Assembly: GCA_941918925.1 (NCBI GenBank) | Contig: OW799237.1 | Coordinates: 56,656,997-56,720,996 of the forward strand | Length of the DNA stretch: 64,000 nucleotides | Direction of reading: 5' to 3' | Origin: Phyto melanocephala | Taxonomy: Eukaryota > Arthropoda > Insecta > Diptera > Rhinophoridae | Part shown: positions 35,410 through 47,275 of the stretch, in pieces | Numbering within the stretch: the stretch's first letter is position 1 | Layout: every line of letters begins with the position of its first letter | Made by a program: the position numbers and the translations under genes | Notes under the pieces: model-generated | Told to the model about the DNA's origin: nothing | Database searches by the model: none | The model's input: only the letters and a program-made list of their open reading frames with translations

Positions 35410-35817
35410 ATTTTAGGCTGTCATGACTTTATAATTTCGTGATTAGAAAAGTGGGCAGGGCCACGCCCATAAAAAAATGGTTATAATATTGAGGTACTTG
35501 CACCAGACCGATTTTTCTGAAACTTTTCACACATATCGAGCTGTCATGACTAAATAATTTCGTGATTAGAAAAGTGGGCAGTGCCACGCCCATAAAAAAG
35601 GTATCATTTTGAGGTACTTGCACTGGACCGATTATTCTGAAACGTTGCACACATATTGAGCTGTTATGACTTTACAATTTCGAGCTTAGAAAAGTGGGCA
35701 ATGCCACGCCCATAAAAAAATTATAATATTTAGGTTTTTGCACTTGATATTCAATTAAAATTCAGAATGCATTTCGATTCATTAAGGGGCGTAGCAACGC
35801 GCGCCGGGTTTGGCTAG
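35410..35817 (+). mobile_element. Short Helitron, inverted pair, right half
   Basis: Begins inside a unit (TAGGCTGTCATGACTTTATA), has about three units, and ends GCGCCGGGTTTGGCTAG followed by T. Together with the left half it forms a palindrome-like insertion with a CTAG end on both outer sides and no 5' end in the middle. Confidence 0.82.
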
Positions 35818-35905
35818 TAATTATATAAATATTATTGTTATACATTTATTTGTTGTTTTTTATGATCGTTTGTGTGCATACGGCTTAAGCAGCCGTAGTT
35901 GCTAG

Positions 35906-36620
35906 CAGGGATGCCACAAAAAATATTATTCCTAACAAATTTGTCAAAAAATGCACTAAAATCTAACCAAAAACTTCCATTTTTGCACATGATTTTTCTA
36001 AATACTAACATTTATATTTAAAAAATAAAAAGAATAATCAAATGGTAGTAAATGAATATAATTTATCAATTAATATATTAAATAAATTTTTTTTTATATA
36101 TTAATTGATATTTATAATTTATTTAGTGTTTGAAAATATCCAAAATACAGAAAAGTGTTACTAAGTCAAAGTATATGCCACTACTTTGGTAATTTATTTG
36201 AATCATAATAAATTTCCTATATAAGTATTGATATAATTGGAATATATGTCCTGACTTAACTTTTATTTAGAATATATGGCTTTAGATATCAAAATTGAAG
36301 GCATTTCTACATTTTTCCTTACAGCGTTTTTTCTTTCTTTATAATGTAAAATATTTACATTGACATTAAAAGTTATCTACTATATATTCATGTTTCAAGT
36401 TTAGATGGTAAACTATTTAACATGTAACTTTTATAAAAAAATAAGACCCTTAAATGGAAATATGATTTTTAATCAAAATGTTTATTGGCGAATTATCTTA
36501 ACTTTGTGTTTTACCACTAAAAATATTGTTCTACAAAAACTTAAACAAAACAAACAAATTCACAAAATTAAAAAAATGTATACCATAAAAATATCCAGTT
36601 GAATTAAACTGGCATCCCTG
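35906..36620. mobile_element. hAT-type MITE (CAGGGATGCCA ends)
   Basis: 11-bp inverted ends CAGGGATGCCA are flanked by GTTGCTAG (35898-35905) and GTTGCCAG (36621-36628), a 7-of-8 target duplication. The body is 715 bp, strongly A+T-rich, without a transposase. Confidence 0.8.
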
Positions 36621-36679
36621 GTTGCCAGATGAATTATGGAGAGAGACATTTTTTTATGATTTTTAATTTAGGGGTTGAT

Positions 36680-37021
36680 CAAGGCATATCCATAAGGTAT
36701 ATGCAACGGCGAATTGATACAACAAAGCAACTTTTCATGAGATGTTTTATGTCAAGGCCAATTCGTATATCAGGGATGGAAAAGTTGTTTTTACATATTA
36801 AATTTAATAAAATTTGATTAAAAAAAGGATATAATTGTTTGAAACACTTTATTAATGACGCAAAAGCAACAAATATACATAAATTTAGCACATTTATTAT
36901 CAAAAAAGTACACGTAAGTTAATTATTTAATACAGAATTTTAAATCACATTTCCCTTCCCTGCATTAATAAGGCAAATTCAACAAATTTTGACAGAAAGT
37001 CTCCTGTATGAATTCGCCTTG
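36680..37021. mobile_element. hAT-type MITE (CAAGGC ends)
   Basis: Starts CAAGGCATATCCATAAGG and ends CATACAGG-type on the inverted right side (TATGAATTCGCCTTG). A perfect 8-bp duplication GGGTTGAT lies at 36672-36679 and 37022-37029. Same family as 7267-7647, with the shared interior blocks AACGGCGAATTGATACAAC and GGATGGAAAAGTTGTTTTTA. Confidence 0.87.
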
Positions 37022-37029
37022 GGGTTGAT

Positions 37030-38097
37030 GAAACAACGACGAGCGTTATTGTATTTTTTTTTCAGCAATACCCAGCGAGCATGTGGCATTTATTTTAAAT
37101 TTATAAAAAAGAAAAATATCTTATTTTAAGATATATTTATTAGTTTTAGCAGAAATATTTGTTGTTTATTGTTTTTCTTATTACTTTTTTTTTAGATATT
37201 TTAAGTCCCTTAAGAAAAAATTATATGGTTTTTGTTTGTTTTTCTTTATTAATTTTCCAAAAAACAAAAACAGTATATCGTTTTTTTCTGCGGGAAAATA
37301 ATAATCAGACAATAGCATTATGTTTATTAACTTATAAATAACTATTTAGTGGTTGATTAAAACCTTTTAAAATTGATTTGTCTCGTTATACAGCTTATAA
37401 TATTAGCTAAGAATGTATAACACAGCATAATACTTTAATATTTGTGTTCTTGTTTGCTAGGTATCAAGTATTTTACAGAAATAATGACACTCTTTGTTGT
37501 GTTCCTATCCAGCGTTGTCAACTTTAGCTTTTTGCAAAATTATTTGTGCTTTTTAAAATTTTTGTCGCGCAAAAAATTTGAGTCAGTGCTCGATGTGATT
37601 TCTCAAATTCTTTAATACATTCTTTTTCTTATCGAAGTAAAAATACTAAATTCAAATAAAGAACAATTTTTGCAAGGTAAATTTCTTACAAAACAACGCA
37701 ACAAAAATGATAAGAATTAATAATAGACAATGCTTTTGTTAAAAAGATCCTTAGCTTACATTTAAAAAACTGTATAAATAGATTATATATTTTATATTAT
37801 TATTAAATTTAACTTTTTATAAAAGTAAAGAAAAGAATATTGATATGCATAAAACCAAAAGCTGTAATTTCTTTTTAAAGTAGCGATTATATGACCAACT
37901 GTGAAGTTAAAGTTACTACCTTAACTTAAAATTTATTATTATTGATATTATATGGAAACTTATTTTAGGCCTTAAGGTTCTAATAACGAAATTTATAATT
38001 TTATAAAATAAATAAAATCGAAAATTCAAAATTTTAAACTTTAAGCATTTTCTTAAAAATCAAACGTTTTTTTTCCTGTTTTGATGTTTTTTGAATC
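37030..38097. other. Intron spacer
   Basis: A+T-rich. CAGCGTTGTCAACTTTAGC at about 37511 is the inverse of the AAAGTTGACAAC that the LINE used as its target at 38098. They may be the two ends of an older MITE, but no target duplication supports this. Confidence 0.4.
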
Positions 38098-38111
38098 TTA
38101 AAGTTGACAAC

Positions 38112-40136
38112 TTGGTTGGTTGGTTATCGTGGTAGTTCGCTGCACACCAACAGTCAAGTAGAGTCTGTATGACTCCGTTTTGACAGGACCACATCACTCG
38201 TCAGCTTCTAGTGTATCTCAGAATAAAATCCAAGAGTAAGGGTACTAGATCCACCCCGTGGCCCTGAGATATCTCAGTAGATAATTCAGCCCAACTTCAG
38301 ATATCGCAGAGAGGCCATCTAGTATATGTTCGCCCAGAAATCTGTGTCTCTTAGCCGCCAGTGCAGGACATTCGCAGAGAAAGTGGAAAACCGATTCCTC
38401 CTTCTCTCTATCCAGACAACTGCGACAATGGTCGTTCGATGGGAGTCCGAGCCGACTTGCATGTTTGCCTAACATCCAGTAACCCGTCAATACCGCCAGC
38501 AACCTCGATATGTCCCTCCGACTCCGACTGGTAAGTTGCAATGTACGTCGTGCATCAAAAGAGGGCCACGTAAGCCGTGCCACCTTACACGTGCTCAGCC
38601 CACGCCACCTGTTATCAGCCTTCCGGAGAAAGTGTCTGGAGATTCTGCTCTTAATAGTCCCCAACGGGATTGCAACTGCAATTGCATTAGAGATATCCAG
38701 AGCAGATCCTCCCCTGGCTAGCTCATCAGCACGCTCGTTACCATAGTGGCCCTTATGCGCAGGAATCCAAACTAGAGTAACGTCAGCCCGCTGACCAAGC
38801 CTTGACAGTTCCTTTCTACATTGGCCAACTAATTTAGACGTAATAATGTATGACCTGAGTGACAAGAGTGCCGCCTGACTGTCGACAAATATACCAATGC
38901 TCCCGTGGATATTCCCGTCATTCAGTATCCTACATGCTTCCCTGATAGCGAGTACTTCCGCCTGAAAAACGCTGCAATCATCCGGAAGACGGAAGGAGAG
39001 TTCAATCTCCGGTCCATCAGAGAAGACACCAGATCCAACACCACATTCCATCCTCGAACCGTCAGTATAGATCCTGGTGTCAAAACTCCCCAAAAGGCGA
39101 CCCCCATTCCACTCTCTCCTGGAGGGAATAAGAACCCTGAACGCCCCATCAAAATCCATGTAGGGCGTAATGTAGTCAGAGGGTTGATTCACGCTCGAAG
39201 GCAGCGTGGCCAATATACTCGCATGGCCATACGTCCTCGACCTCCAACATCCAGTCGCATTAAGCCTCACCGCACTACTTGCGGATGTGGCCAATATATG
39301 AATATCTATGGGAACGAGATGCAACATAGTGTTCAGCGCCTCCGAAGGACTAGTTCGCATCGCTCCCGTTATCCCAATGCACGCCGATCTCTGTACTCTA
39401 TACAACTGGTCCACAACATACTTACGCCCTGTTGCAGTCCACCATACCAGAGATCCATAAGTGAGAATCGGACGTACTACGGCCGTATACATCCATTTAA
39501 TCATGTTGGGGGTAAGTCCCCATTTCCTACCAAACATCCCACGACACGTGTAGTAGGCCACCGTAGCCTTCTTCACCCTGTGCTGGACGTTCAGCTTCCA
39601 TGACAATTTAGAGTCCAGGATAATACCCAGATATTTCGCCCTATCCGATAGGGGAATTTCGCAGTTCCCCAACCTCGGTGGTCTGAAGCTTGGAATCTTG
39701 GTCTTTGTTGTGAACAGTACCAGTTCCGTTTTGCTTGGATTTACTACTAGACCGCTGTCCGTGGCCCAGTTTCTTAGTAATCTCAAGGCGTCGGACATGA
39801 TATCACTAATCACGTCCGGAAACAGTCCCGATACCAGTATCACAACATCGTCCGCATAAGCCACGACCTTTATTAAGCTATTGTCCAGTTCAATAAGAAT
39901 CTTGTTAACAACAATAAGCCAAAGCAGTGGAGAGATCACACCGCCCTGAGGTGTACCTCTCTCCACTAGCCTTGACATAGTGGTGTTACCAAGATTAGCA
40001 ATAACCACCCTTGTGCTCAGCATGGACACTAGCCAGTTGCTGATGTACTCCTCAACATCTAGACCAGTGAGGGCATGCTGAATCGCAAGGGTGGTTACGT
40101 TATTGAAGGCCCCTTCTATATCCAAGAAGGCTGCCA
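38112..40136 (-). mobile_element. 5'-truncated LINE with RNase H
   Basis: Minus-strand non-LTR retrotransposon flanked by a 14-bp duplication TTAAAGTTGACAAC (38098-38111 and 40137-40150). Its 3' end is a short AACC-type repeat (plus-strand CTTGGTTGGTTGGTTATCG) instead of poly(A). The 5' truncation falls inside the RT domain. Target-primed insertion explains both features. Confidence 0.93.
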
Positions 40137-40137
40137 T
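38245..40137 (-). pseudogene. LINE ORF2 C-terminal part: RT, RNase H, Cys/His tail
   Basis: Element-derived frame from MAAFLDIEGAFNN (RT motif A) to the stop at 38245, about 630 residues, no internal stops. The frame also runs 13 codons upstream of 40137 into flanking DNA; those codons are not part of the element. RT: GTPQGGVISP and YADD. RNase H: IYTDGSRM, FQAEVLAIREA, IFVDSQAALLSL and VWIPAHKGHYGNERADEL, giving the D-E-D-(H)-D set. C-terminal HCRSC...H...CEC looks like a zinc-binding end. RT plus RNase H points to the I/Loa/Outcast group. It lacks the endonuclease and ORF1, so it is dead on arrival though recent. Confidence 0.92.
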
Positions 40138-40150
40138 TAAAGTTGACAAC

Positions 40151-40529
40151 ACTTGTGATGTAATAAAACCTCTCACTTCAGGATGAGAAGTAGATTTTTA
40201 TACATACAAAGCAGGGATGGAAAGGTTAATATCTAACTTTGAATACAATTTATGGTAATAATTATTCATACTCTCAAATCTCACTGTGTGAACACATATT
40301 CGATTTCAAAATAAAGTTAGAAAAATTTTATCAATGAATGTTCCATTATGTGGTCCAGAACATAAAAACATTTACAGTTTTTTTCTGGCATTAATTTATT
40401 TGGGTCAGCTAGGCTGTCATCACTACCTGTATAAGAGCACCCTTCTTAATGTTAGATTTTCCTTGGAAATTTGTGTTTTTTTTTCAATAATTAAGGTCAA
40501 CATTTTTATAGATACATAATTGTATAAAT
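40151..40529. other. Intron spacer
   Basis: No gene or element recognised between the LINE and the next element. Confidence 0.4.
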
Positions 40530-42435
40530 GGGTCAATTTCAAAAAAAAAACGTACACATCGAGTTTTTTTTTTTCTTATTTTTAAAGTTTTTCCAATTCG
40601 CCGGTAAGAATGGCCAACTTATGTAGAAATTGATGAAGATTTCGGTGGTACTTTTAGGCTCTCAAAAAGATCAACATTTTTTGAATTTTTTTAGGTTTTC
40701 TATGATTTCTATCTTGAGCGTCACACACCAAATATGTATAAAAAAATGCTAAAAATGCAAAAATATTTGAAATTTAAGCTTACTACGATGTTCTTTTGTT
40801 TCTCAAGATTGACTTTTGCGAAAATCACCTTTTCGATTATACACACAAAATCACGATTCACCTTGATTTTTAATTTTTTTTAAAAGTGACTAGTTATTTT
40901 AAAATTTTAAGATGAAAATATGTAAATTTTTGGTAAAAAAAATACTTGAACTTAGAGGTTACTTGCAAAGTAATATATATATATATATATGTTCCTTTAA
41001 CTCCCACTGGAGCATAGGGCGCAAAGTAATAGGCTTGCAACAATTTATTTAAAAAAAAAATTAATTATAAGCGTTTTAAGGAAAAAAAAAAACTAAGTGT
41101 GACGCTCAAGATATTTTGTGACGATCAAGAGATTTTGTTGCACGTAAACAAGAAATAATGCCAAATTTAAAGTTTAACGAAAAAAAGTTTATTCTTTTAC
41201 AAAAAGTAAAAAAAAACAAAAAATCTTAAAAAAAAAATGTTCATACAAAACTAAACATATACATATTCTTTGATGTCTTTTACAAAAATGGAAAAAAGGA
41301 AGTAATTCTTGAAGAAACTTAGACACATATGTAAATATTTGACGCAAAACAATAACTTAACTTAATTTAATTTATAAATTTTCATTCGAATTCTTATTCT
41401 GAATCTGTATAAACTTCATGAAATGACAAGCAGCTTTGTTTTTTTTATTCTTATTAATTTTTACCACTTTCGAATTAAGTTTGTGGCAGTTGCATAAATT
41501 TCCGGTCCCCCAGAGGTTGCAAAAGCTAGATTAAACTCAAATATACCACGATTATACCTTTCTTTCTTCTTTCTTGTATAATCGTCATTACCCACTTTAT
41601 CGAGCTTAATTTTCTCTCGATATCTTTGTGCTCTTTCAGCCGCCATTAATTTTGTTGTTTTACTCTTAAAAATAAAAAAAATAAAATCATAATTAAGCAT
41701 TTTAAGCTATGAAGCAATATATATCAAGAGTGATGCTCATGAAATATTTGCCTATTCTGTTTTTTTTTTCGTAGGCAATTTATTTCTCAAACTCACAAAT
41801 TATAAAAATATGAGTTGAAACCATCTAAACAATGATTGTCAACTTCAATTTTTTACATTTAATATATTCACTTTTAAAAAAATTAGCGTGACGCTCAGGA
41901 ATTTTTATCGCGCCCTTACCATGGTATTCACAAAAACTACGCAAATGCACACTTTTTTACAAATATTTTTTGTTCGCTTTTCCACTTTTGTAATAATTAA
42001 GGTTTGTACTTTCCTTACGTTATTTACTTTATTTAAATGCAAATTGAAAACTAGTAATATTACTTGAATTATAAAAAAGTGACGCTCAATGCAAATTGTG
42101 GGGACAACCTTTCTTTGCAACAGCAAATTCGCACTAATTCAGTTTTGACGATTATAACAAATGAAAACTTTTTTTCTGGATTTTATTTAATTTTGTTTAC
42201 TAAAAATTCTAACGGGGGACACATGCTTTTGTATGGAAGGAGTCCGAGGGAGAAACAAAACACCATTCTGAATAAAAAAAAAAACATACAAATTTGAGAA
42301 TTACGTTTTTTTGTTACATATTCATCGCTGATCACTCTCAAATTTATTTTTTTTTTTGTTTTTTTTTTTTTTTTACCTAAAATAGTAGTGTAAAGTGCGG
42401 GGACACAAAAATTGCGTTTTTGTTGAAATTGACCC
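40530..42435. mobile_element. Unclassified DNA transposon candidate
   Basis: Inverted ends GGGTCAATTTCAAAAAAAAA and GGGTCAATTTCAACAAAAAC, with the 4-bp AAAT outside both (40526-40529 and 42436-42439). The motif TGACGCTCA, or its inverse TGAGCGTCA, occurs at about 40714-40722, 41100, 41889 and 42080, with near-copies at 41120 and 41726, like transposase-binding sites. The basic ORF at 41461-41700 lies in the middle. A 4-bp duplication in A+T-rich DNA is weak evidence by itself. Confidence 0.55.
41461..41700 (-). CDS. Basic helical ORF inside the unclassified element
   Basis: 79 residues. The useful part is AAERAQRYREKIKLDKVG followed by a KKKERYNR block, a highly charged helix of the type found at the N-terminus of several transposon-encoded proteins. 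It could be one exon of a longer gene, since nothing larger is open in the element. Function unknown. It might also be a shortened relic. Confidence 0.4.
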   Translation of the reverse strand: MLNYDFIFFIFKSKTTKLMAAERAQRYREKIKLDKVGNDDYTRKKKERYNRGIFEFNLAFATSGGPEIYATATNLIRKW

Positions 42436-42805
42436 AAATAGTAAATCAAAATAAAAAATACATTGTTAAATATCTCTTGCCAGTATCAATTCAACTAAAT
42501 TTTCACATTTATTTTCTTTAATTTTTACTTATCTTTTTCTGCTTTTATATCAAAATGATTTGATATATGATAAGCCATACAAATTTCAGCTATAAGAGTT
42601 GCGTTTCTTAATACCAAAAATAAATAATAAATATAAGTAAATTTACTTTTATTTTTGTTTAAATTAATAAACAATAAAAATTATATTGTTACATATATTT
42701 ACTATAAAAATAGTTCCAACCCTGACCAATTTTCTTTTTGTTTGATAAAAAATAAAAGAGCAGAATAAAGCACTTTTACTTGTTTTTCACTTGTTTTTTT
42801 GTTCA

Positions 42806-42870
42806 AAAGTACTTATAAGTATGTCGCAATACTTATAAGTATTTTGCCAATACTTATAAGTATTTTGCCA
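42806..42870. repeat. Tandem palindromes
   Basis: Three copies of a roughly 21-bp unit, each containing the perfect palindrome TACTTATAAGTA. Confidence 0.85.
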
Positions 42871-43479
42871 ACTTGTTTCACACATGTATATCCGAATAAT
42901 ACGTATGTATAGAGAGTATTTTTGAAAATAAGTAATAATAAGTACATGCATGTACGAGTAGCTATTTTCTGTGATAAATGCATGGTTATACTTATAACCG
43001 AAAAAGATAAGTAAATATTCGAGTTATTTTTTTTCGGATAACCGAAGTCAGACTCTGATGTGGACTTAACCAACATGTTGCCAGCTTCCAGAACAATATA
43101 AAATTTACTTAAAAAAATTACTATAACTTTGTTTCTTAACTTTTGAAGCTGATATTTTGTAAAAAATTTTTTTTCTTAAAAATTAATAATATTTATTACT
43201 AGTCAAACATACGTTTTAGTACTAATAAATAAAAAACAACAAGAATACTTCTAAGTAGTATATTTTATTAAAAATGTACGAGAAATTGCATTATTTTTCA
43301 TTGCAATCGTGTTATTGTTTTTCTTTTGTTCGTAAACATTTAAACAGTGAAATACTCAAATAAACTTACTGCTTTTATTTTGTTATTGTAACAAAAACAA
43401 AACACATGTAAAACTCCAACGCTTGGCGCTCAACGCTCTTGTTTAGGTATGGGGGTAAGATGTGTACTTATGTACAAGA

Positions 43480-43536
43480 TGGGAACGGTTATTATTAGGT
43501 TCGGCACGGCCGAATATAGCACTGTTACTTGTTTTT
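43480..43536 (-). repeat. Family P cap fragment
   Basis: Inverse of the P start: GGCACGGCCGAATATAGCAC then TGTTACTTGT. Only the first 50 bp or so of the repeat is present. Confidence 0.7.
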
Positions 43537-43598
43537 TTTTAATTTGACTTGCCAACTTTGTGAGCCTTAGGAACATAATAAATTATAAGAATTCCTTA

Positions 43599-43763
<165 letters not shown>

Positions 43764-43829
43764 TTAAATTTATGAAAAGAGAGAAAGAGAATGAGTTTAT
43801 AAAACATATTTAAGTAAATAAAAAAACTA

Positions 43830-44003
<174 letters not shown>

Positions 44004-45029
44004 CTATATACAGAAAAACATAAAAGTTTTTTTTCACTATAAGAAGTTCTTCCAATCGATAGCTTAATTACATACATACAGATGTATGTAAATATATTAT
44101 AGATTATTTAAGTTTATTTAAAGTAGGGAGTATTAATGTAGTTTTGTGACTGCTAATATTTTATATTGTGCTATTCGGTAATTACGTTTTATAATAAAAT
44201 ATAATATACATTTTAAAGTTATTAGATAATATTTACACCTTGTTAACATTTTTATTTGAAAATAAAATTGAAATTAAACTTTAACACTATTATGAGAAAT
44301 TGCTATTACTTAATCCTACAAAATATAATATATTTGAAATTGCACTTCTGTTACTCAATCGGCTGTACGGAACTAAATGAAATTCGGCACTAAGATAGAT
44401 AACAACCGAGATTAACACATAGGTCACCTTTGATCTCGTAAACATAACTTTATGGTGTTTAGGAATACATATAATAATTGTTTTTTTATGATTTAAAAAA
44501 TATGATTTTTTAAAAATCTCCTGAAGATGACCAACAAAGTTGAGTCGAAATATTGGGAAAAATAAAATAAATAAATAACTAATAATATAAAACACACATT
44601 TATTAGTTTTTTTTTTATTAAATGGACCTCATTCTGAACAATCACCACAAATAAAACATAAATATCATAAAATGAACACAACACCCAGCGATTTTGATAA
44701 GTTCTGTGGTTTTTAAAACAAACAAAAATTGTTAAGTATTTGGGATACTTTCCCAAAACTTTTCAATAATTTATTGTATTGCTTGTTGGGTTGAGGTAAG
44801 TCCATCTAAGTTTTTTTGCATTTTACACAGGTGCTCATGCCGGATCATCAGTAGAACTTTTACTCGAGCATTAGTCAAATATATAAGGGATTAGAAAAGC
44901 TAAATAACTAAAAAGGGAAGAAGTTTTTGGTTGGGCTTTTTTAAAAAGTTTATATTTTTTATTGTTTTATTTTTAAATCAAACTTGTAACATTTTAAGGT
45001 TTTAGGTGATCTGAAACGTTTATCTGTTA
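44004..45029. other. Intron sequence with an old Penelope-type end
   Basis: 44511-44585 reads CTCCTGAAGATGACCAACAA then GAGTCGAAATATTGGGAAAA, closely resembling the 3' end motif of the Penelope dimer (CCTGATGATGCCAACC...GGCGAAATATTG). It is probably the tail of an older, different Penelope-like insertion. Otherwise no gene. Confidence 0.45.
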
Positions 45030-45835
45030 TACGTGTAACGCATTCGCAGAAAAATAAACGATAAAATTTGTAAATCCTGCCTAAGATTCAGTTAACATAG
45101 CTACAAATTCCAAGTCAGCACAAATGCTCCATGAGTATTCATCGAGTTAAATTTTCATATTTGCGTAGTAAGTAGGAGCCGATGGACACTTATTGCCATT
45201 GTTGTGTAAAACGTATTTTAAGTTAGTCTTTTATTAATCAATAAAGAGTTGCCATTCGCCAGACTTTTAGAGAAACCCATTTCTAATAAAAGTACCTCGC
45301 CATCACCACAAAACACTAAAACGCTGTTTTCTAAAATAACCCAGAAAGTTTTCTTGTCTTCTGTTATCTTGATAATTTAGGTCAGACTGTTTTATAAAAG
45401 GAGGTTTTGTCGATAAATTTGTATATGTAGATGAAGAAGCACCTATATAATAGTAACTGCATCCAGTCCATACAGAAACAACATCTTCATTATTTACCAT
45501 TTTTTCACTGTTAGGATAAACTGGAAGTACGGAAAAAAGATTGTCATCATTAACAATTTCGTATCTATTATAAGGCATTGTAGGTTAAGCGTCATTGCTC
45601 CGAAAAACTTCGTTGGGCATATAAAATATGCGGGTATATAATATTGTTATTAGTTTTTCTTGTATAGCCACGAGTTGCCGTCATGCAAAAGCAACAATTA
45701 TTTTCATGATTTTGTGGTTCACACCAAATCTTTGGGCTTATAATTGGTAATAGCTTACCAATCCCTAAAAGTCTTTGAACAAGTAGTACAAAATATCTTT
45801 TCATCTATAAAAAATCCAAAATAAAGTTTATAAGC
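45030..45835 (-). pseudogene. Diverged relative of the long-TIR element gene
   Basis: Decayed copy of the same protein family as 15639-16841 and 47276-48580. Recognisable blocks in order: YFGFFIDEKIFCTTCSKTFR, IWCEPQNHENNCCFCMTATR followed by GYTRKTNN, then SGEWQLFID, NNGNKCPSAPTYYA, and CADLEFVAML near 45090. Multiple stops and shifts. It is much more divergent than the other two are from each other, and I see none of their terminal repeats beside it. Either its ends are lost or it is an older gene of another lineage. Confidence 0.65.
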
Positions 45836-46060
45836 ATTTTAATCCAAAGAAGTAATTGTATGCCGTTACTATTTTATAGATGCAAAAAATCAAAATAAGT
45901 ACTTTTCGGTTTCGCAAACAAGTATTGAATTGAAAAATTAAGTTTTTATTACAATGGCGTTTATTATGATTGCCAAAGTAGGAAAATGCAAGTGTGTACT
46001 ATTAAAAATTAAGTAATTTTTTAATGACAGTTTGGAAAAAAATTGTACTCATGTTGCATG
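45836..46060. other. Intron spacer
   Basis: Nothing recognised. Confidence 0.4.
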
Positions 46061-46325
46061 AAAACAAGTAAGAATGCTATATTGGGCAGTGCGGAATCTA
46101 ATCTAAGAATACCCTTCACCTTCATGTACATAGATATAAATACCACATCCTAGCTAAGCCTATATTTTAGATTTCATGTACTACGTGTAATACGCAATTT
46201 TCTTTATTTCCGATGCATCTTTGATTTTGAATTTTCAAATAGTTAATTGCATTCTGCAAGTCAAGCCATTTCTTTTGATACCCATATTGTTGGGGTTAAA
46301 AAAAAATCGTTCCGCCTTTTTGTTG
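46061..46325 (+). repeat. Family P repeat, copy 4 (3'-truncated)
   Basis: Starts AAAACAAGTAAGAATGCTAT, has a mutated cap hairpin and TACCCTTCACC. It follows copy 1 through TTTGATACCCATATTG and stops near 46325. Confidence 0.7.
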
Positions 46326-47275
46326 TAGGGCCATGTTTTTTTTTTAATTTATATTTTATATATTTTTTATGAGAATTATTTTGTAGTTTGAATTTGATGT
46401 TTGTAATAATTTTAAGTTTTTCTAAAATCTAAAGGCGGTTAACAGCATCAACTTAGGCTTTGAGACTCATATAATAACACTGCTCAGCAGCAAAATCCTC
46501 CATTAAATAAAACTGTGGGGACTATATGGATTTTGATGCGCTGAACTCAAATCGTTGTCGGTTTTTTCCCATCAGATCGGGATTTTTTTATGGGCGTGGC
46601 AAATTTTTCACCCTAAATTAGTCAGGTACGGACACATATTTAATCCTAACTCGAGAACCAGTCATCCGATTTGTATTTATTGCATTTATTTTAGTGGAAT
46701 AAAATTTTTCTCTATCTCTTATCGTTTTGGAGTTATTTAGAAATTAATGGAGAAAAAAAATTTTTTTCGTGCAAAACTCGTAATATTTTTCAATTTAAAA
46801 ATGGAATTAAAAAATATAAGGCAAATATTTAAAATTTTAAACTTTTTTCTGAGAGCTACTTACCTTAGAAATAAAACAAAAGCTATAAACCATTAAAATT
46901 GATTAAAAAATGTAGATTTTATTGTCAATTTACCGCAGGTACCCAATATTGTAATGCAACCAGCCTTACATATGATATATGTAACATTTGGTTAGGTGAG
47001 CAGGTAATGGAACTAAAGTACAACGGTATTTTACATAGTTCTTAGAAATAATATTTATAACAGTATTTCTCAATTACCTGTGATTTCAAATTAAGAACAT
47101 TAGGGTAGATTCTGGTATTTATTGTATAGAAGCTAATGGGCAATAAGTAAGTCACTTTTAATTTGAATATCGTGCGGGTAAAATCGGCAACAGTAAATAG
47201 ATCTTATAGTGTACATTGTTATTGTGTAAAGAAATAAAGCAATTAAAGAATCCACAAACGCTTTCATATTATAAA

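Noticed and set aside
37511..37530. CAGCGTTGTCAACTTTAGC as the left end of a MITE ending at the LINE target site
   Set aside because: The inverse match is only about 13 clean bases and the flanking octamers differ.
38905..39603. 232-residue open frame on the plus strand
   Set aside because: It lies antisense over the LINE RT and RNase H coding region, which has all conserved motifs; this frame has none.
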